Assembly: GCF_000725495.1 (NCBI RefSeq)
Contig: NZ_JNZD01000006.1
Location: 186,001 to 250,000 of the forward strand
Length of the DNA: 64,000 bases
Direction: 5' to 3'
Source: Streptomyces aureus
Lineage (GTDB): Bacteria > Actinomycetota > Actinomycetes > Streptomycetales > Streptomycetaceae
The notes below the pieces were generated by a model that saw nothing but the letters and a program-made list of their open reading frames with translations, did not search any database and was not told the origin of the DNA. Shown one piece after another: positions 26,678 to 35,988 of the stretch (position 1 is the first letter of the stretch; each line of letters starts with the position of its first letter). A program made the translations under genes and the position numbers.

Positions 26678-27901
26678 ATGGACGGACTGAGCAGGCGCAA
26701 GATGTTGACGACGGGAGGGGCCCTGGGCGCCCTCGGGGCACTGGGTCTGGCCGCACCAGCCGACGCCCGCCCCCTGTGGACATGGGCACCGGACACGTCG
26801 GTGGCGGGCTCCGGATCGGGCCTCGACCCGCAGTGGGTGTGGGACGAGGAGGCCGATCCGGTGCTCGCCGCCGTCCTCGACCGGGGCGGGATCGCCGCGA
26901 TCAACGATCAACTGGCCACCTGGACACGCAACGACCAGGCACCGCCCGCCGGACTCCCCGCGGATCTGCGGGAGTTCATGGACCAGGCACGTCAACTGCC
27001 CTCGTGGGCCGACCGGACCAAGCTCGACCGTGCCGCCCGGATCAACGCGACGAAGGGCATCTACATCGGGGCGCTGTACGGCCTCGGCAGCGGCCTGATG
27101 AGCACCGCCATCCCCCGGGAGTCGCGCGCCGTCTACTACTCCAAGGGCGGCGCGGACATGAAGGACCGCATCGCCAAGACGGCGAAGCTCGGCTACGACA
27201 TCGGGGCCACGGACGCGTATCTGCCCCAGGGTTCGATGATCGTGACCGCGGTGAAGACGCGGATGGTGCACGCGGCGGTACGGCACCTGCTGCCGCAGTC
27301 GCCGGCCTGGGTCCGGACCAGCGGGGGCCAGGCGACGCCGATCAGCCAGGCGGACATCCTGGTCACCTGGCACAGTCTCGCCACCTTCGTCATGCGCAAG
27401 ATGAAGGAATGGGGCGTCCGGGTGAGCACCGCGGACGCGGCCGCGTATCTGCACGTGTGGCAGGTCAGCGCCCACATGCTCGGCGTGCGCGACGAGTACA
27501 TCCCCGCGTCCTGGGACGCGGCCGACGCCCAGTCGAAGCAACTGCTCGACCCGCTGCTGGCCTCCACCCCCGAGGGCAAGGCGCTGACCGACGTCCTCCT
27601 CGGTATCGTGGCCCAGCTCGACCTCGGTCTGACCCGACCCCTGATCAGCGCGTTCTCCCGCTACACGCTCGGCGACCGGATCGGCGACATGATCGGGCTG
27701 TCGAAGGAGCCGATCCTGGAGCCGCTGATCGCGACCGTCTGGCCGCTCCTGGTGGCCTTCCGCGAGGGGCTCATCCCGCTGCCCGCGATCCCGGCGGTCG
27801 CCTGGACCTTGGAAGAGGCGCTGCGTCAGTTCGTCCTGCTCTTCCTGAACGAGGCGCAGCCGATCGCCATCACGATCCCGGACACGAACCGCCCCGGCTG
27901 A
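26678..27901 (+). CDS. Tat-exported latex-clearing-protein-like oxygenase (DUF2236/MpaB family)
   Basis: The product has 407 residues. A twin-arginine signal (LSRRKMLTTGG, ending near APADA) suggests export in folded form with cofactor. The body has the b-type-heme oxygenase features of Lcp proteins: RAVYYSKGG, then TAVKTRMVHAAVRH, whose His and neighbouring Lys/Arg/Thr resemble the heme pocket. Lcp enzymes cleave cis-1,4-polyisoprene to oligo-isoprenoid aldehydes outside the cell. Polyisoprene activity is only inferred, since the wider DUF2236 family has other substrates. The acyl-CoA dehydrogenase divergent from it could act in catabolism of cleavage products. Confidence 0.85.
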   Translation: MDGLSRRKMLTTGGALGALGALGLAAPADARPLWTWAPDTSVAGSGSGLDPQWVWDEEADPVLAAVLDRGGIAAINDQLATWTRNDQAPPAGLPADLREFMDQARQLPSWADRTKLDRAARINATKGIYIGALYGLGSGLMSTAIPRESRAVYYSKGGADMKDRIAKTAKLGYDIGATDAYLPQGSMIVTAVKTRMVHAAVRHLLPQSPAWVRTSGGQATPISQADILVTWHSLATFVMRKMKEWGVRVSTADAAAYLHVWQVSAHMLGVRDEYIPASWDAADAQSKQLLDPLLASTPEGKALTDVLLGIVAQLDLGLTRPLISAFSRYTLGDRIGDMIGLSKEPILEPLIATVWPLLVAFREGLIPLPAIPAVAWTLEEALRQFVLLFLNEAQPIAITIPDTNRPG

Positions 27902-27944
27902 CCCGCACCGCCCGAACCGCACGAACCACCGGACCCACCCGAAC

Positions 27945-27990
27945 GCTGCCAGGGGCGGCAGTCCACCCACCGCCCACCGCCCCTGGCAGC
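27945..27990. terminator. 14-bp hairpin between convergent genes
   Basis: GCTGCCAGGGGCGG (27945-27958) pairs perfectly with 27977-27990 around an 18-nt loop. It lies between the oxygenase gene and the DUF3068 gene and can serve both strands. Confidence 0.75.
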
Positions 27991-28035
27991 ACTCCCGGAC
28001 CATCGAGCACGACGCCTGGCGTCACGCGGCCCACA

Positions 28036-29097
28036 TCACGCGGCCGGCGTCGCGGCGCCCTCGCGCTCGTCCCCGGCCGAACCGCCGTCGCCGGCGGGAC
28101 CGTTGTCCGCGACGGCCCGGCGGCGGGCGAGCCCCACCGCGACGGCCGTCACCAGGAGGGCGGCGGCGAGCAGCCCGAGGGGCACTCCAGTACTCAGCCA
28201 CCACCAGGCGCGTTGCGCGGTGGAGGCGCCCTGGGCCTGCTTGCGCACCGAGGCCGGTGCGCCCTTGACGGTCACGTCGGTGACGGGGAACAGCGCGACC
28301 GGGCCGTCCGGGGTCTGCGTCCGGGCGAGCACCGTCTGATGGAGACTGCCGTTCAGCGCGAGGCCGGTGTCCGCGTCGACCCACCCGGTACGCGCGGTGG
28401 TGGAGGTGTATGTGAGAGGTACCGCCTCGGGCAGGGCCGCCAGCACGACCTTGTCCGGTCGCCGGTCCGCGGGCAGGGCGGCGGCGAGGACCGTCACCGC
28501 GCTCCGGGGAAGGGCCGCGGGCAGGGCCTTCAGGGTGGCGGGGTCGGCGAGCGGTCCGGTGGCGTCGACGGTGTACCGGTACGCGTCTCGCCCCTCCACC
28601 GACTCCTGACCCATGTAGCGCGCGGGCACCGCCTTGCGGATGCCCGTGTCCCAGAAGCGGTAGTCGCGCTTCTCGGGTTCCAGCGGCCAGGAGATGACCA
28701 GTCCGGTGTGCCGCTCGGCGCCGGAACCGGCGGGAGCGGGGCGCTCGGCGAGGGTTCGCCGGTCCACCGCCCAGGTGTGCCGGGCGGCGTTCAGCTGCTT
28801 GCCGTCCCGGCTCCGCAGCACGGCCCGGTCGAGGACCACGGCGGTCTCGCCGCTGGTGTCCTTCACGGCGACACGCCAGTCCAGGGTGACGGGCAGGTCG
28901 CGCAGGAAGGCGTGGGCGCTGTCTCCGGCCTGCAGGGCGGGGGCGTTGAGCAGGGAGGCGGTGCCCCGGTAGTGGAAGGTGGTGTCGGCGTCGGACGGTA
29001 TGCGATGGAGGTCGGGATAGAGGGTGAAGCGGGTGACCGCGGAGGCGGCCACCAGGACCACCGCCGACCCGGTCAGAATCCAGCTGCTCTTGCGCAT
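28036..29097 (-). CDS. DUF3068 (PorA-family) membrane protein
   Basis: The product has 353 residues. An N-terminal hydrophobic segment (about 7-25), a large extracytoplasmic domain of some 270 residues and a C-terminal TM helix (about 303-325) followed by RRR and an acidic tail give the DUF3068 layout. Typical motifs include TLYPDLHRIPSDADTTFHY near the start and YRFWDTGIRKAVPARYMGQ in the middle. The function of the family is poorly known; it is found in cell-envelope contexts of actinobacteria. GAGGAG lies 7 nt before the ATG. Its promoter contains the dyad at 29156-29175. Confidence 0.85.
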   Translation of the reverse strand: MRKSSWILTGSAVVLVAASAVTRFTLYPDLHRIPSDADTTFHYRGTASLLNAPALQAGDSAHAFLRDLPVTLDWRVAVKDTSGETAVVLDRAVLRSRDGKQLNAARHTWAVDRRTLAERPAPAGSGAERHTGLVISWPLEPEKRDYRFWDTGIRKAVPARYMGQESVEGRDAYRYTVDATGPLADPATLKALPAALPRSAVTVLAAALPADRRPDKVVLAALPEAVPLTYTSTTARTGWVDADTGLALNGSLHQTVLARTQTPDGPVALFPVTDVTVKGAPASVRKQAQGASTAQRAWWWLSTGVPLGLLAAALLVTAVAVGLARRRAVADNGPAGDGGSAGDEREGAATPAA

Positions 29098-29155
29098 GGC
29101 GCTCTCCTCGGGACGGGATGCCGATGGGCTGCCACTCGATGTGCGTTCAGCTGTA

Positions 29156-29175
29156 CTTAGCGAGCGCTAGGTAAG
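29156..29175. promoter_or_regulatory. Quasi-palindromic operator upstream of the DUF3068 gene
   Basis: CTTAGCGAGCGCTAGGTAAG: 8 of 10 positions match between the half-sites, with a perfect TAGCG-AG-CGCTA core. The shape is that of a TetR-family operator. It lies 59 bp upstream of the DUF3068 start. The regulator is not in the window next to it. Confidence 0.45.
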
Positions 29176-29501
29176 TTACGAGCCGTGCGACACAGGGTCA
29201 ATACTCCTGCCCGAACCCCGACATGCCGTACACAGAGCGCCTTTTGACGCACGACACCCGGCACGGGCGGGATCGATTCGCCCACGTTTCCCTAGCGATC
29301 GATAAGTAGCGGAATTGGGCCGCGGGCCGGCTCCCGCACACACGGATGCACCTCTCCGCGCGACCCCACACGCACCGGCCGCCACCCCCGCACCAACCGG
29401 ACACACACCGCCCGGCGGCGCGGCTTCACGTCACGGGGCCATACCTTCAAGGCTCCCGTCGAGACCCGAGTGGATCACACGGACGTAATCGTTCCGCAAC
29501 C

Positions 29502-29530
29502 TTGACTGTATTGGTCCAGTCCAATAACGT
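29502..29530 (+). promoter_or_regulatory. GH64 promoter with operator in the spacer
   Basis: TTGACT (29502-29507) and TAACGT (29525-29530) are exactly 17 bp apart. The spacer and -10 edge contain ATTGGTCCAGTCCAAT (29510-29525), an inverted repeat reminiscent of the TGGTCTAGACCA operators of DasR and of chitinase promoters. Glucanase expression is probably repressed until a sugar inducer appears. Confidence 0.6.
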
Positions 29531-29616
29531 CACCCCCGCACAGAACCCCACATGATTCAACTCCCCCCAACCGTCCCTGTGCTGACGGACCATCACCCCC
29601 TCCGGGAGGGCCCCCC

Positions 29617-31284
29617 GTGGTTTCCCGTCGTTCCTTCCTGTCCGGAGCCGCCGCCGTGGCCGGTACGGCCGCGCTCAGCCCGTTCTCACCGGTCTCCCCG
29701 CTGACCTCGGCCGCCGCGGCGGCGGGAGTCTCGCTCCCCGTGAAACTGGCGAACAACTCCGGACACGACACCGTCTACGCCTACATATCCGGTACCGACA
29801 GCAGCGGCTGGCCGGTCTTCGTCTCGGCGAACGGCGCCTTGAACCGGCTGCCCAACCCGTCGTCCGCGGTGACCCCCATCGCCGACTACTCGATCGCGCT
29901 GGGCGCCTCCGGTTCGGCCGCCAAGACCATCACGCTGACCGACTACGTCATCGGCGGCCGCGTCTGGTTCTCGGTCGGCCAGAAGCTCCAGTTCTTCGTC
30001 AACCCGGGCACCGTGCCCGGAGTGGTCCAGCCGGCGCTCGTGAGCTCCGACCCCAACTGGGCCACCAACTGGACGTTCTGCGAGTTCACGTTCAACAGCG
30101 CCAACCTGTACGCGAACATCTCCTACGTCGACATGGTCGCCCTGCCGATCTCGATGTCCAGCACCGGCAGCGGGGGCAACCAGTCGGTCAGTCCGCTGCC
30201 GGCCGGCGCCCTCGGCTCCATCGCCTCCGGACTGCAGGCCCAACACGCCTCCGATGGGGCACCCTGGGACCGGCTGGTGGTCACCGACTCATCCGGTGCG
30301 GTCCTGCGTGTCATGGCACCCGCGCACTCGCCGGTGGGCTTCGGCGGCTACTGGGACGACTATCTGAACCGGGTCTGGAGCCACTACGCCTCCACTCCGC
30401 TGACCATCAACGGCCAGGGAAGCATCGGCAGTTACACCGGCACGGTCTCGGGCAACGCCATCGTGTTCTCGGGTCTCAACACCAACGGGGTCCCGTTCAC
30501 CAAGCCGAGCGCCGTCGACATCTTCGGCTGCGCGTCCGGTCCCCTCTACAACTCCGGCGGGGACGCCCGCGGGGCGATCGCCGCCCGGCTCGCCGCCGCG
30601 ATCAACCGCAGCTCACTGCTGGTCTCCGGCGGGAACAACAACCCCGACGGCGTGACCCCCTCGCAGTACTACACGGACCCGATCACCAACCACTACGCAC
30701 GGCTGGTCCACAAGTACGCGAGCATCGGCTACGCCTTCCCCTACGACGACGTCGGCCCCACCGGGTCGGCCCCCGTCGACGGGCACATCCAGGACGGCGC
30801 GCCCACCTCGTGGAGCATCACCCTGGGCGCGGGCAGCGGCTCCGGCGGAGGATCGGGGGGCGGCTCGGGGTCGGTCAGCGCCTACAGCACCATCCAGGCG
30901 GAGTCGTACTCGGCGCAGAACGGGACCACCACCGAGAGCTGCTCCGACACCGGCGGCGGCAGCGACGTGGGCTACATCTCGAACGGCGACTGGCTGAAGT
31001 TCTCCTCCGTCGACTTCGGTTCGACCTCCCCGGCCCAGTTCAAGGCCCGCATCGCGTCGGGGGCCGCTGCCGGGGTCAGCGGTGCCATCCAGGTACGGCT
31101 CGACAGCACGAGCGGCACGAAGATCGCCGAGATCGACTTCGCCAACAACGGCGGCTGGCAGAACTGGCAGACGGTCCCCGCGAACGTCGTCGCCTCCGCC
31201 ACCGGGGTCCATGACGTCTATCTGGTGTTCTCGGGCAGCACGTCGGACTTCACCAACGTCAACTGGTTCACCTTCACCAGCTGA
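29617..31284 (+). CDS. Secreted GH64 beta-1,3-glucanase with CBM6
   Basis: The product has 555 residues. A Tat-like signal (SRRSFLSGAAAVAG) is followed by a GH64 catalytic domain (about 38-405), a GSGSGGGSGG linker and a CBM6-like module (about 425-555, beginning YSTIQAESYSAQNGT). GH64 enzymes release laminaripentaose from beta-1,3-glucan. The proposed catalytic Glu and Asp of the Streptomyces matensis enzyme are 16 residues apart; here CEFTFN and YVDMVA place Glu and Asp at the same spacing. GTG 29617 has GGGAGG 8 nt upstream. It probably attacks fungal or algal cell walls and is controlled by the promoter at 29502-29530. Confidence 0.93.
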   Translation: MVSRRSFLSGAAAVAGTAALSPFSPVSPLTSAAAAAGVSLPVKLANNSGHDTVYAYISGTDSSGWPVFVSANGALNRLPNPSSAVTPIADYSIALGASGSAAKTITLTDYVIGGRVWFSVGQKLQFFVNPGTVPGVVQPALVSSDPNWATNWTFCEFTFNSANLYANISYVDMVALPISMSSTGSGGNQSVSPLPAGALGSIASGLQAQHASDGAPWDRLVVTDSSGAVLRVMAPAHSPVGFGGYWDDYLNRVWSHYASTPLTINGQGSIGSYTGTVSGNAIVFSGLNTNGVPFTKPSAVDIFGCASGPLYNSGGDARGAIAARLAAAINRSSLLVSGGNNNPDGVTPSQYYTDPITNHYARLVHKYASIGYAFPYDDVGPTGSAPVDGHIQDGAPTSWSITLGAGSGSGGGSGGGSGSVSAYSTIQAESYSAQNGTTTESCSDTGGGSDVGYISNGDWLKFSSVDFGSTSPAQFKARIASGAAAGVSGAIQVRLDSTSGTKIAEIDFANNGGWQNWQTVPANVVASATGVHDVYLVFSGSTSDFTNVNWFTFTS

Positions 31285-31298
31285 CATCCGGAACCGGC

Positions 31299-31326
31299 GG
31301 ACGGGGGGCGTTACGGCCCCTCGTCC
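31299..31326 (+). terminator. Hairpin after the GH64 gene
   Basis: GGACGGGGGGC pairs with GCCCCTCGTCC over 11 bp (one G-U) with a 6-nt loop, 15 bp past the stop codon. Confidence 0.65.
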
Positions 31327-31516
31327 GTGGGGAGTCCCGCCCGGGAAACACGATTCGTCCAGCTCGTCAGGCGGCGAGCCGCAGACGGGCTCCACTGTTT
31401 CGAACATCAGGGCAACCGACACCGGCGGTCGAGGGTCTAGGCAGCGTGACTCATCGTCCGGTTCACCGAGAGGGGACGGCGAGCCGACGATCCAGTAGAT
31501 CCCGAAGGGGGATTCC

Positions 31517-32308
31517 ATGCGCATCCGCCCGGCCGCCGCGGCCGCGTTCCTCACCTCCGTCCTCGCCGCGTCCGCGGTACCGGCCGTCGCCGACGCGGCG
31601 GACCGGGCAGCGCCCGGCGACGCGACGTTCTCGAAGGTCGTCGTCAACGGCGGCAAGGACATCGTCCTCGGCCTGACCACCAAGAAGACCGTCACGATCA
31701 CGTGGACGGTGACGGACCCGGACGGCGTCGCCGCTTCCTGGGCCTATCTGTGGCACGGGCCCAACACCGACGACGCCGACGGGAGGCTGCCGCTCGTGCC
31801 GCCTGCGGGCACGTGCACGGTGTCGCCCACCGACCGCACCACCTACACCTGCAAGCTGAGCTTCGGCATCGACGCCGCCCAGGAGTTCGACCGCAACACT
31901 TTCGCCGGGACCTGGAAGGTGCTGGGCGAGGCACAGGACCCCAACGACGACTGGACGGCCGTCGATGTCGCCGGCACCGCCCAGATCAAGCGGTACGCCA
32001 GGATCACGGTGAACGCCTCCCCCGAGCCGGTGAAGGCGGGCAAGACCGTCACGGTGACCGGCAAGCTGAGCCGCGCCAACTGGGAGACCGGCACGTACAC
32101 CGGCTACGAGGGCCGTTCGGTCAAGCTGCAGTTCCGCAAGAAGGGCAGCAGCACCTACACCACGCTGAAGACGATCACCAGCGGCGGCAGTGGCGCGCTG
32201 AAGACCACCACCAAGGCCACGCAGGACGGCTACTACCGCTTCGTCTTCGCCGGCAGCACCACCACCGGCCCCGCGACGGCGACCGGCGACTTCGTCGACG
32301 TGCGGTGA
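31517..32308 (+). CDS. Secreted protein with two Ig-like regions
   Basis: The product has 263 residues. A Sec signal ends near VADA (residue 27). Residues 35-155 form a beta-rich domain with a Cys pair (GTCTVSP and YTCKLSF), and residues 160-263 an Ig-like/CARDB-like domain (ARITVNASPEPVKAGKTVTV, ending FAGSTTTGPATATGDFVDVR). Such C-terminal repeats are frequent in Streptomyces secreted proteins and probably mediate surface or polymer contact. AAGGGGG lies 6 nt before the ATG. No enzyme domain is visible. Confidence 0.8.
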   Translation: MRIRPAAAAAFLTSVLAASAVPAVADAADRAAPGDATFSKVVVNGGKDIVLGLTTKKTVTITWTVTDPDGVAASWAYLWHGPNTDDADGRLPLVPPAGTCTVSPTDRTTYTCKLSFGIDAAQEFDRNTFAGTWKVLGEAQDPNDDWTAVDVAGTAQIKRYARITVNASPEPVKAGKTVTVTGKLSRANWETGTYTGYEGRSVKLQFRKKGSSTYTTLKTITSGGSGALKTTTKATQDGYYRFVFAGSTTTGPATATGDFVDVR

Positions 32309-32416
32309 CGGCGCCGGGCCGGTCCCCCGGCGGCGCGGTCGGTGACCGTACCGTACGGGCGCCGGGCCGGCCCGGGCCCAGAGGACTCCGTACCCACGGC
32401 GAGACGACCGCCGGAG

Positions 32417-32445
32417 CGGCGGCGAGGTCGAGCACCTCGCCGCCG
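32417..32445. terminator. 12-bp hairpin between convergent genes
   Basis: CGGCGGCGAGGT and ACCTCGCCGCCG pair perfectly around a CGAGC loop, between the secreted Ig-like gene and the PhzF gene. Confidence 0.75.
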
Positions 32446-32507
32446 TGCCGGGACATCCACCGAATCACCCCCGCGAGGCGATGGCGACCACACGCACCGA
32501 CGAACGG

Positions 32508-33374
32508 CTAGCCGATGCGCGTTCCCGCTCCGCTCACGCGGACACGGGGGTCGCCGGCGCGCAGGGTCACCGTGAGCACACCGGGACGGCCCAGGTCCTC
32601 GCCCTGGTGCAGCGTGAGGACGGCGTCCTCGGGCGCGAGGTCGAGCTCACGGACGTAGGCACCGAACGCTGCGGCCGCGGCGCCGGTCGCCGGGTCCTCT
32701 ACGACACCGCCGACGGGGAACGGGTCCCGGACGTGGAAGACGGCGGCCGACTCACGCCACACCAACTGGACGGTGGTCAGGTCGAGTCGGTGCATCAGCG
32801 CTTCGAGGCGCGCGAAGTCGTAGTCCAGATCCGCGAGGCGGGCGCGGGTCGCCGCCGCGAGGACGAGATGGCGGGCACCGGCGAACGCGACACGGGGCGG
32901 GAAGGCGGGGTCGAGCTCGTTCCGGTCCCAGCCGAGCGCGGCCAGGGCCTCGTCGAGGTCCTCGTCGGCGACGTCCACGAGGTGCGGCTCGACGCTGGTG
33001 AGCGTGGCGCGCAGCGTCCCGCCCTCGTCGGTCACCTCCACCGGCACGACTCCGGCGCGCGTCGTGAACACCAGCTCACCCGGCCCGGTCCGCTCGGCCA
33101 GCGCGATGGCGGCCGCGACGGTGGCGTGCCCGCAGAACGGCACCTCGGCCTTCGGGCTGAAGTAGCGGATGTCGTACGCCGTGCCGCCGGATTCCCCCGA
33201 GGACGGGGTCAGGAACGCGGACTCCGAATAGCCGAGGTCGGCCGCGATGGCGAGCATGTCACCGTCGTCCAGGGCGGTGGCATCGAGAACGACACCGGCG
33301 GGGTTCCCGCCCTCGGGGTCGCTGGAGAACGCGGTGTAGCGAAGGACGTCGGCGTTCGGTGTATTCGTCGTCAT
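32508..33374 (-). CDS. PhzF family isomerase-like protein
   Basis: A 288-residue protein of the diaminopimelate-epimerase fold. It has the GGNPAGVVLD strand near the N-terminus, GYSESAFL with the Glu that acts as acid/base in PhzF (near residue 47), FCGHATVAAA and DPATGAAAAAFG. PhzF isomerises dihydro-hydroxyanthranilate in phenazine synthesis, but most homologues outside phenazine clusters have unknown substrates. No other phenazine genes are present, so a phenazine role is unlikely. ATG 33374 gives the usual N-terminus; no clear ribosome site precedes it. Confidence 0.88.
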   Translation of the reverse strand: MTTNTPNADVLRYTAFSSDPEGGNPAGVVLDATALDDGDMLAIAADLGYSESAFLTPSSGESGGTAYDIRYFSPKAEVPFCGHATVAAAIALAERTGPGELVFTTRAGVVPVEVTDEGGTLRATLTSVEPHLVDVADEDLDEALAALGWDRNELDPAFPPRVAFAGARHLVLAAATRARLADLDYDFARLEALMHRLDLTTVQLVWRESAAVFHVRDPFPVGGVVEDPATGAAAAAFGAYVRELDLAPEDAVLTLHQGEDLGRPGVLTVTLRAGDPRVRVSGAGTRIG

Positions 33375-33630
33375 GTCCGTGGCAATACGAAACACCCGCC
33401 GCCTATTCCCCGCCTCCGCCCGGGGGACGCTCGCGCGTTCACCCGTGGGCTGCGCCTGTCGACGAACCCGGTGCGCGGGGCGGCCGAACGGCCACGAATG
33501 CCCAGCTCACGAGTGGTGGGCCGACATGAGGTCGGAGCGAGGGCGCAGGGGCGCCGGCGCCACCACTCGTGATCTTGACTGATATAGGCTGTTGTACGTT
33601 CAAAGAGATCAAGCCCGGGGGGGCCTACAG

Positions 33631-35814
33631 ATGAACATGCACTCACGCGCGCTGCTGGGAAGCGCGCTCGTTCCCGTCTTCGCACTCGCGGTGACCGCGC
33701 CCTGCGCGCACGCGGTCCCGTCCACCGCCACGTCGGGCACCACCACCGCCGCCGCCACGACGCCCGCCGTGGGGACCGGTCCCTGGGCCACGCCGAAGCA
33801 GCTCGCCGGCGTCACCCGCGTGATCGCCCTCCAGTCCTCGCGGAACGGCACCGTGGCGGGACTCTTCGTCCAGGGCGGCAAGACCGTGCTCTCGGTCAGA
33901 CCGGCGGGCAGCACCGCCTGGGGGTCGGTCGAGTCCGTCGCCGGTGCGACGCTCCAGCGCACGGACGACGGTGCGCTCACCCTCCTGTGGTGGGAGAAGG
34001 CCGCCGACGCGACGAGCGGAACGCTGCGGATGTCCCGGCTGGCGCCCGACGCCACGGCCTTCGGGCCCGCCGAGGCCGTCGCCACCGGCATCCCGGCGAA
34101 CGGCTCCTCCACGGGGGCCGTCTCCGCCACCGTCGCGGCCGGGACCTCGGGCGTCCAGGCCGTCGCCTGGATGGACAAGGACAACCGCCTCACGGTGACG
34201 CAGCGCTCCGGCCCGACGGCAGCGTGGTCCGCGCCGACGGTCCTGGACCGGCTCCCGGACCCGATCGTCCGGACCGACAACGTCTACGACTACCACCTGC
34301 ACGACCTGCGCCTCGCCGTCGACAAGAACGGCACGATCGGACTGATCTGGGGCGGGGACAGCTACTACACCGGTGACGGGGTGGACTACGACCCCACCGC
34401 ATACCAGTGGTACTACAAGTACCTGGAGAAGCCCGCGGGTTCGGCCTCCTGGACCGTGCCGCGGGACCTGCCGCAGCTCGGCGAGAAGCCCAATCGGGTC
34501 ACCTTGGCGGCGCACCCCCAGGGCGGTTTCCATCTGCTCTCCTTCAACAACTACGCCCGCAAGGCGGCAGGGGCCGCGAACTGGGGACCGGCCGAGAGCA
34601 CCGGCATCTACGCGAACGGCACCCGGCCCGCCGAACTGCTGACCGCCCCGAACGGCGATGTGTCGGCGGTCGGTTCGGCCTCGGGCCCCGCCGTCGCCAC
34701 CCGGCTGTCGACAGGCGGCTGGAAGGCCCCGCAGGACCTCGCCGACAACACCGAGTCGGGGTCGTACTCCAGCACCCGGACGGCGGACGGTTCGCTGGTC
34801 GTCACGTACACCCAGAGGCGCTACGTCGACGGCCGCACGGTCCGCCGCGACTTCGTCGCCCAGACCGTCGGGGTCGGCAGTGTGGGCAAGTCGCACACCC
34901 TCAACTCCCTGACCGACGGGACCACCAGCACCGGCGCCGTGGCGGCGGACGACAAGGGACGTCCGGTGGCGGTCTGGACGCAGGCGGCGACCGACGGCAG
35001 CTCCGTCTCCTCGTACACGGCGACCACGGGCACCCGTGCCCTGCCCAAGTGGCGCGACTACGCCGACAGCACCCGCTCGGACATCCTGGGCATCGGCCGC
35101 AGCGGCACCATGAACATGCTGACGCAGGACGCCGCCAACCCGGTGCGCACCTTCCAGGAGCGCCCGTGGGCGGCCGAGACCAAGGTCGTGCCGTTCGGCG
35201 ACTTCGACGGCAACCGGTGCAACGACCTCGTCGTGCGGATGCCGGGCGGCGAGGCGCGGCTCTACACGCCCGTCTGCGGCGGCCTCCCCACTCCCGACTC
35301 CCCCTACAAGCGTCTGTCCAGCGACTGGAGCGCGTACGACACCCTGCTCTCCAGCGGTGACCAGACCGGTGACGGCCGCCCGGACCTGCTGGCCCGGAAC
35401 AAGGTCACCGGCGACCTCTACCTGTACGCCCACAACGGCACCAACGGCTTCCTGCCGCGGGTGAAGATCCGCTCCGGCTGGACCGGCTACAAGCGGGTCA
35501 TCGGTGCCGGCGACCTCAACGGCGACGGCCTCGGTGACGTGCTCGCCCTCGACAGCACGGGGAAGCTCTGGCGCTACAACGGCACCCGCACCGGCAAGCT
35601 CAAGGACCGGGTCCAGGTCTTCAAGGACTGGGGCCGCACCTACAAGGACGTCATCGGCGCGGGTGACATCAACGGCGACGGCAAGAACGACCTCGTCTCC
35701 CGTGACACCTCCGACAACCTCTGGCTGAACACGGGTACGGGGACCGGCACCTTCAAGGGCCGTGTGCAGGCGGGCGATGCGACGTACTGGAAGAACTGGG
35801 CGTCCCTCGGCTGA
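33631..35814 (+). CDS. Secreted FG-GAP/VCBS repeat protein
   Basis: The product has 727 residues. A Sec signal ends near AHA (residue 28). Residues 50-480 form a long beta-rich region with repeated W/G motifs, probably a propeller. Residues 500-727 contain at least four FG-GAP repeats with calcium-binding loops (GDFDGNRCND, GDQTGDGRPD, GDLNGDGLGD, GDINGDGKND). These C-terminal repeats are common in large Streptomyces exoproteins and form a calcium-stabilised propeller. ATG 33631 has GGGG about 10 nt upstream; ATG 33637 is an alternative. The ligand is unknown. Confidence 0.88.
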   Translation: MNMHSRALLGSALVPVFALAVTAPCAHAVPSTATSGTTTAAATTPAVGTGPWATPKQLAGVTRVIALQSSRNGTVAGLFVQGGKTVLSVRPAGSTAWGSVESVAGATLQRTDDGALTLLWWEKAADATSGTLRMSRLAPDATAFGPAEAVATGIPANGSSTGAVSATVAAGTSGVQAVAWMDKDNRLTVTQRSGPTAAWSAPTVLDRLPDPIVRTDNVYDYHLHDLRLAVDKNGTIGLIWGGDSYYTGDGVDYDPTAYQWYYKYLEKPAGSASWTVPRDLPQLGEKPNRVTLAAHPQGGFHLLSFNNYARKAAGAANWGPAESTGIYANGTRPAELLTAPNGDVSAVGSASGPAVATRLSTGGWKAPQDLADNTESGSYSSTRTADGSLVVTYTQRRYVDGRTVRRDFVAQTVGVGSVGKSHTLNSLTDGTTSTGAVAADDKGRPVAVWTQAATDGSSVSSYTATTGTRALPKWRDYADSTRSDILGIGRSGTMNMLTQDAANPVRTFQERPWAAETKVVPFGDFDGNRCNDLVVRMPGGEARLYTPVCGGLPTPDSPYKRLSSDWSAYDTLLSSGDQTGDGRPDLLARNKVTGDLYLYAHNGTNGFLPRVKIRSGWTGYKRVIGAGDLNGDGLGDVLALDSTGKLWRYNGTRTGKLKDRVQVFKDWGRTYKDVIGAGDINGDGKNDLVSRDTSDNLWLNTGTGTGTFKGRVQAGDATYWKNWASLG

Positions 35815-35819
35815 CCGGA

Positions 35820-35857
35820 CCGTGCGCGCCGGCTCCCGCGGGGGCCGGCGCGCACGG
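35820..35857 (+). terminator. 14-bp hairpin after the FG-GAP gene
   Basis: CCGTGCGCGCCGGC pairs perfectly with GCCGGCGCGCACGG around a 10-nt loop that itself contains CCCGCGGG. It starts 6 bp after the stop. Confidence 0.8.
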
Positions 35858-35988
35858 CGAGCCGCGGCAACCGTCTCACCGGGCACGCGACGCCATGAAT
35901 GGCGTCGTGGACCGATGCACTCTCGGGAATGGGGACCCGGCCGTCGGGGAACCGCCGGCGGAGGCTCCGCGGTTCCCGGGGCGGCGAC

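Noticed and set aside
32508..33374. Phenazine biosynthesis cluster from the PhzF-like gene
   Set aside because: No other phenazine gene is nearby and stand-alone PhzF homologues are common with other roles.
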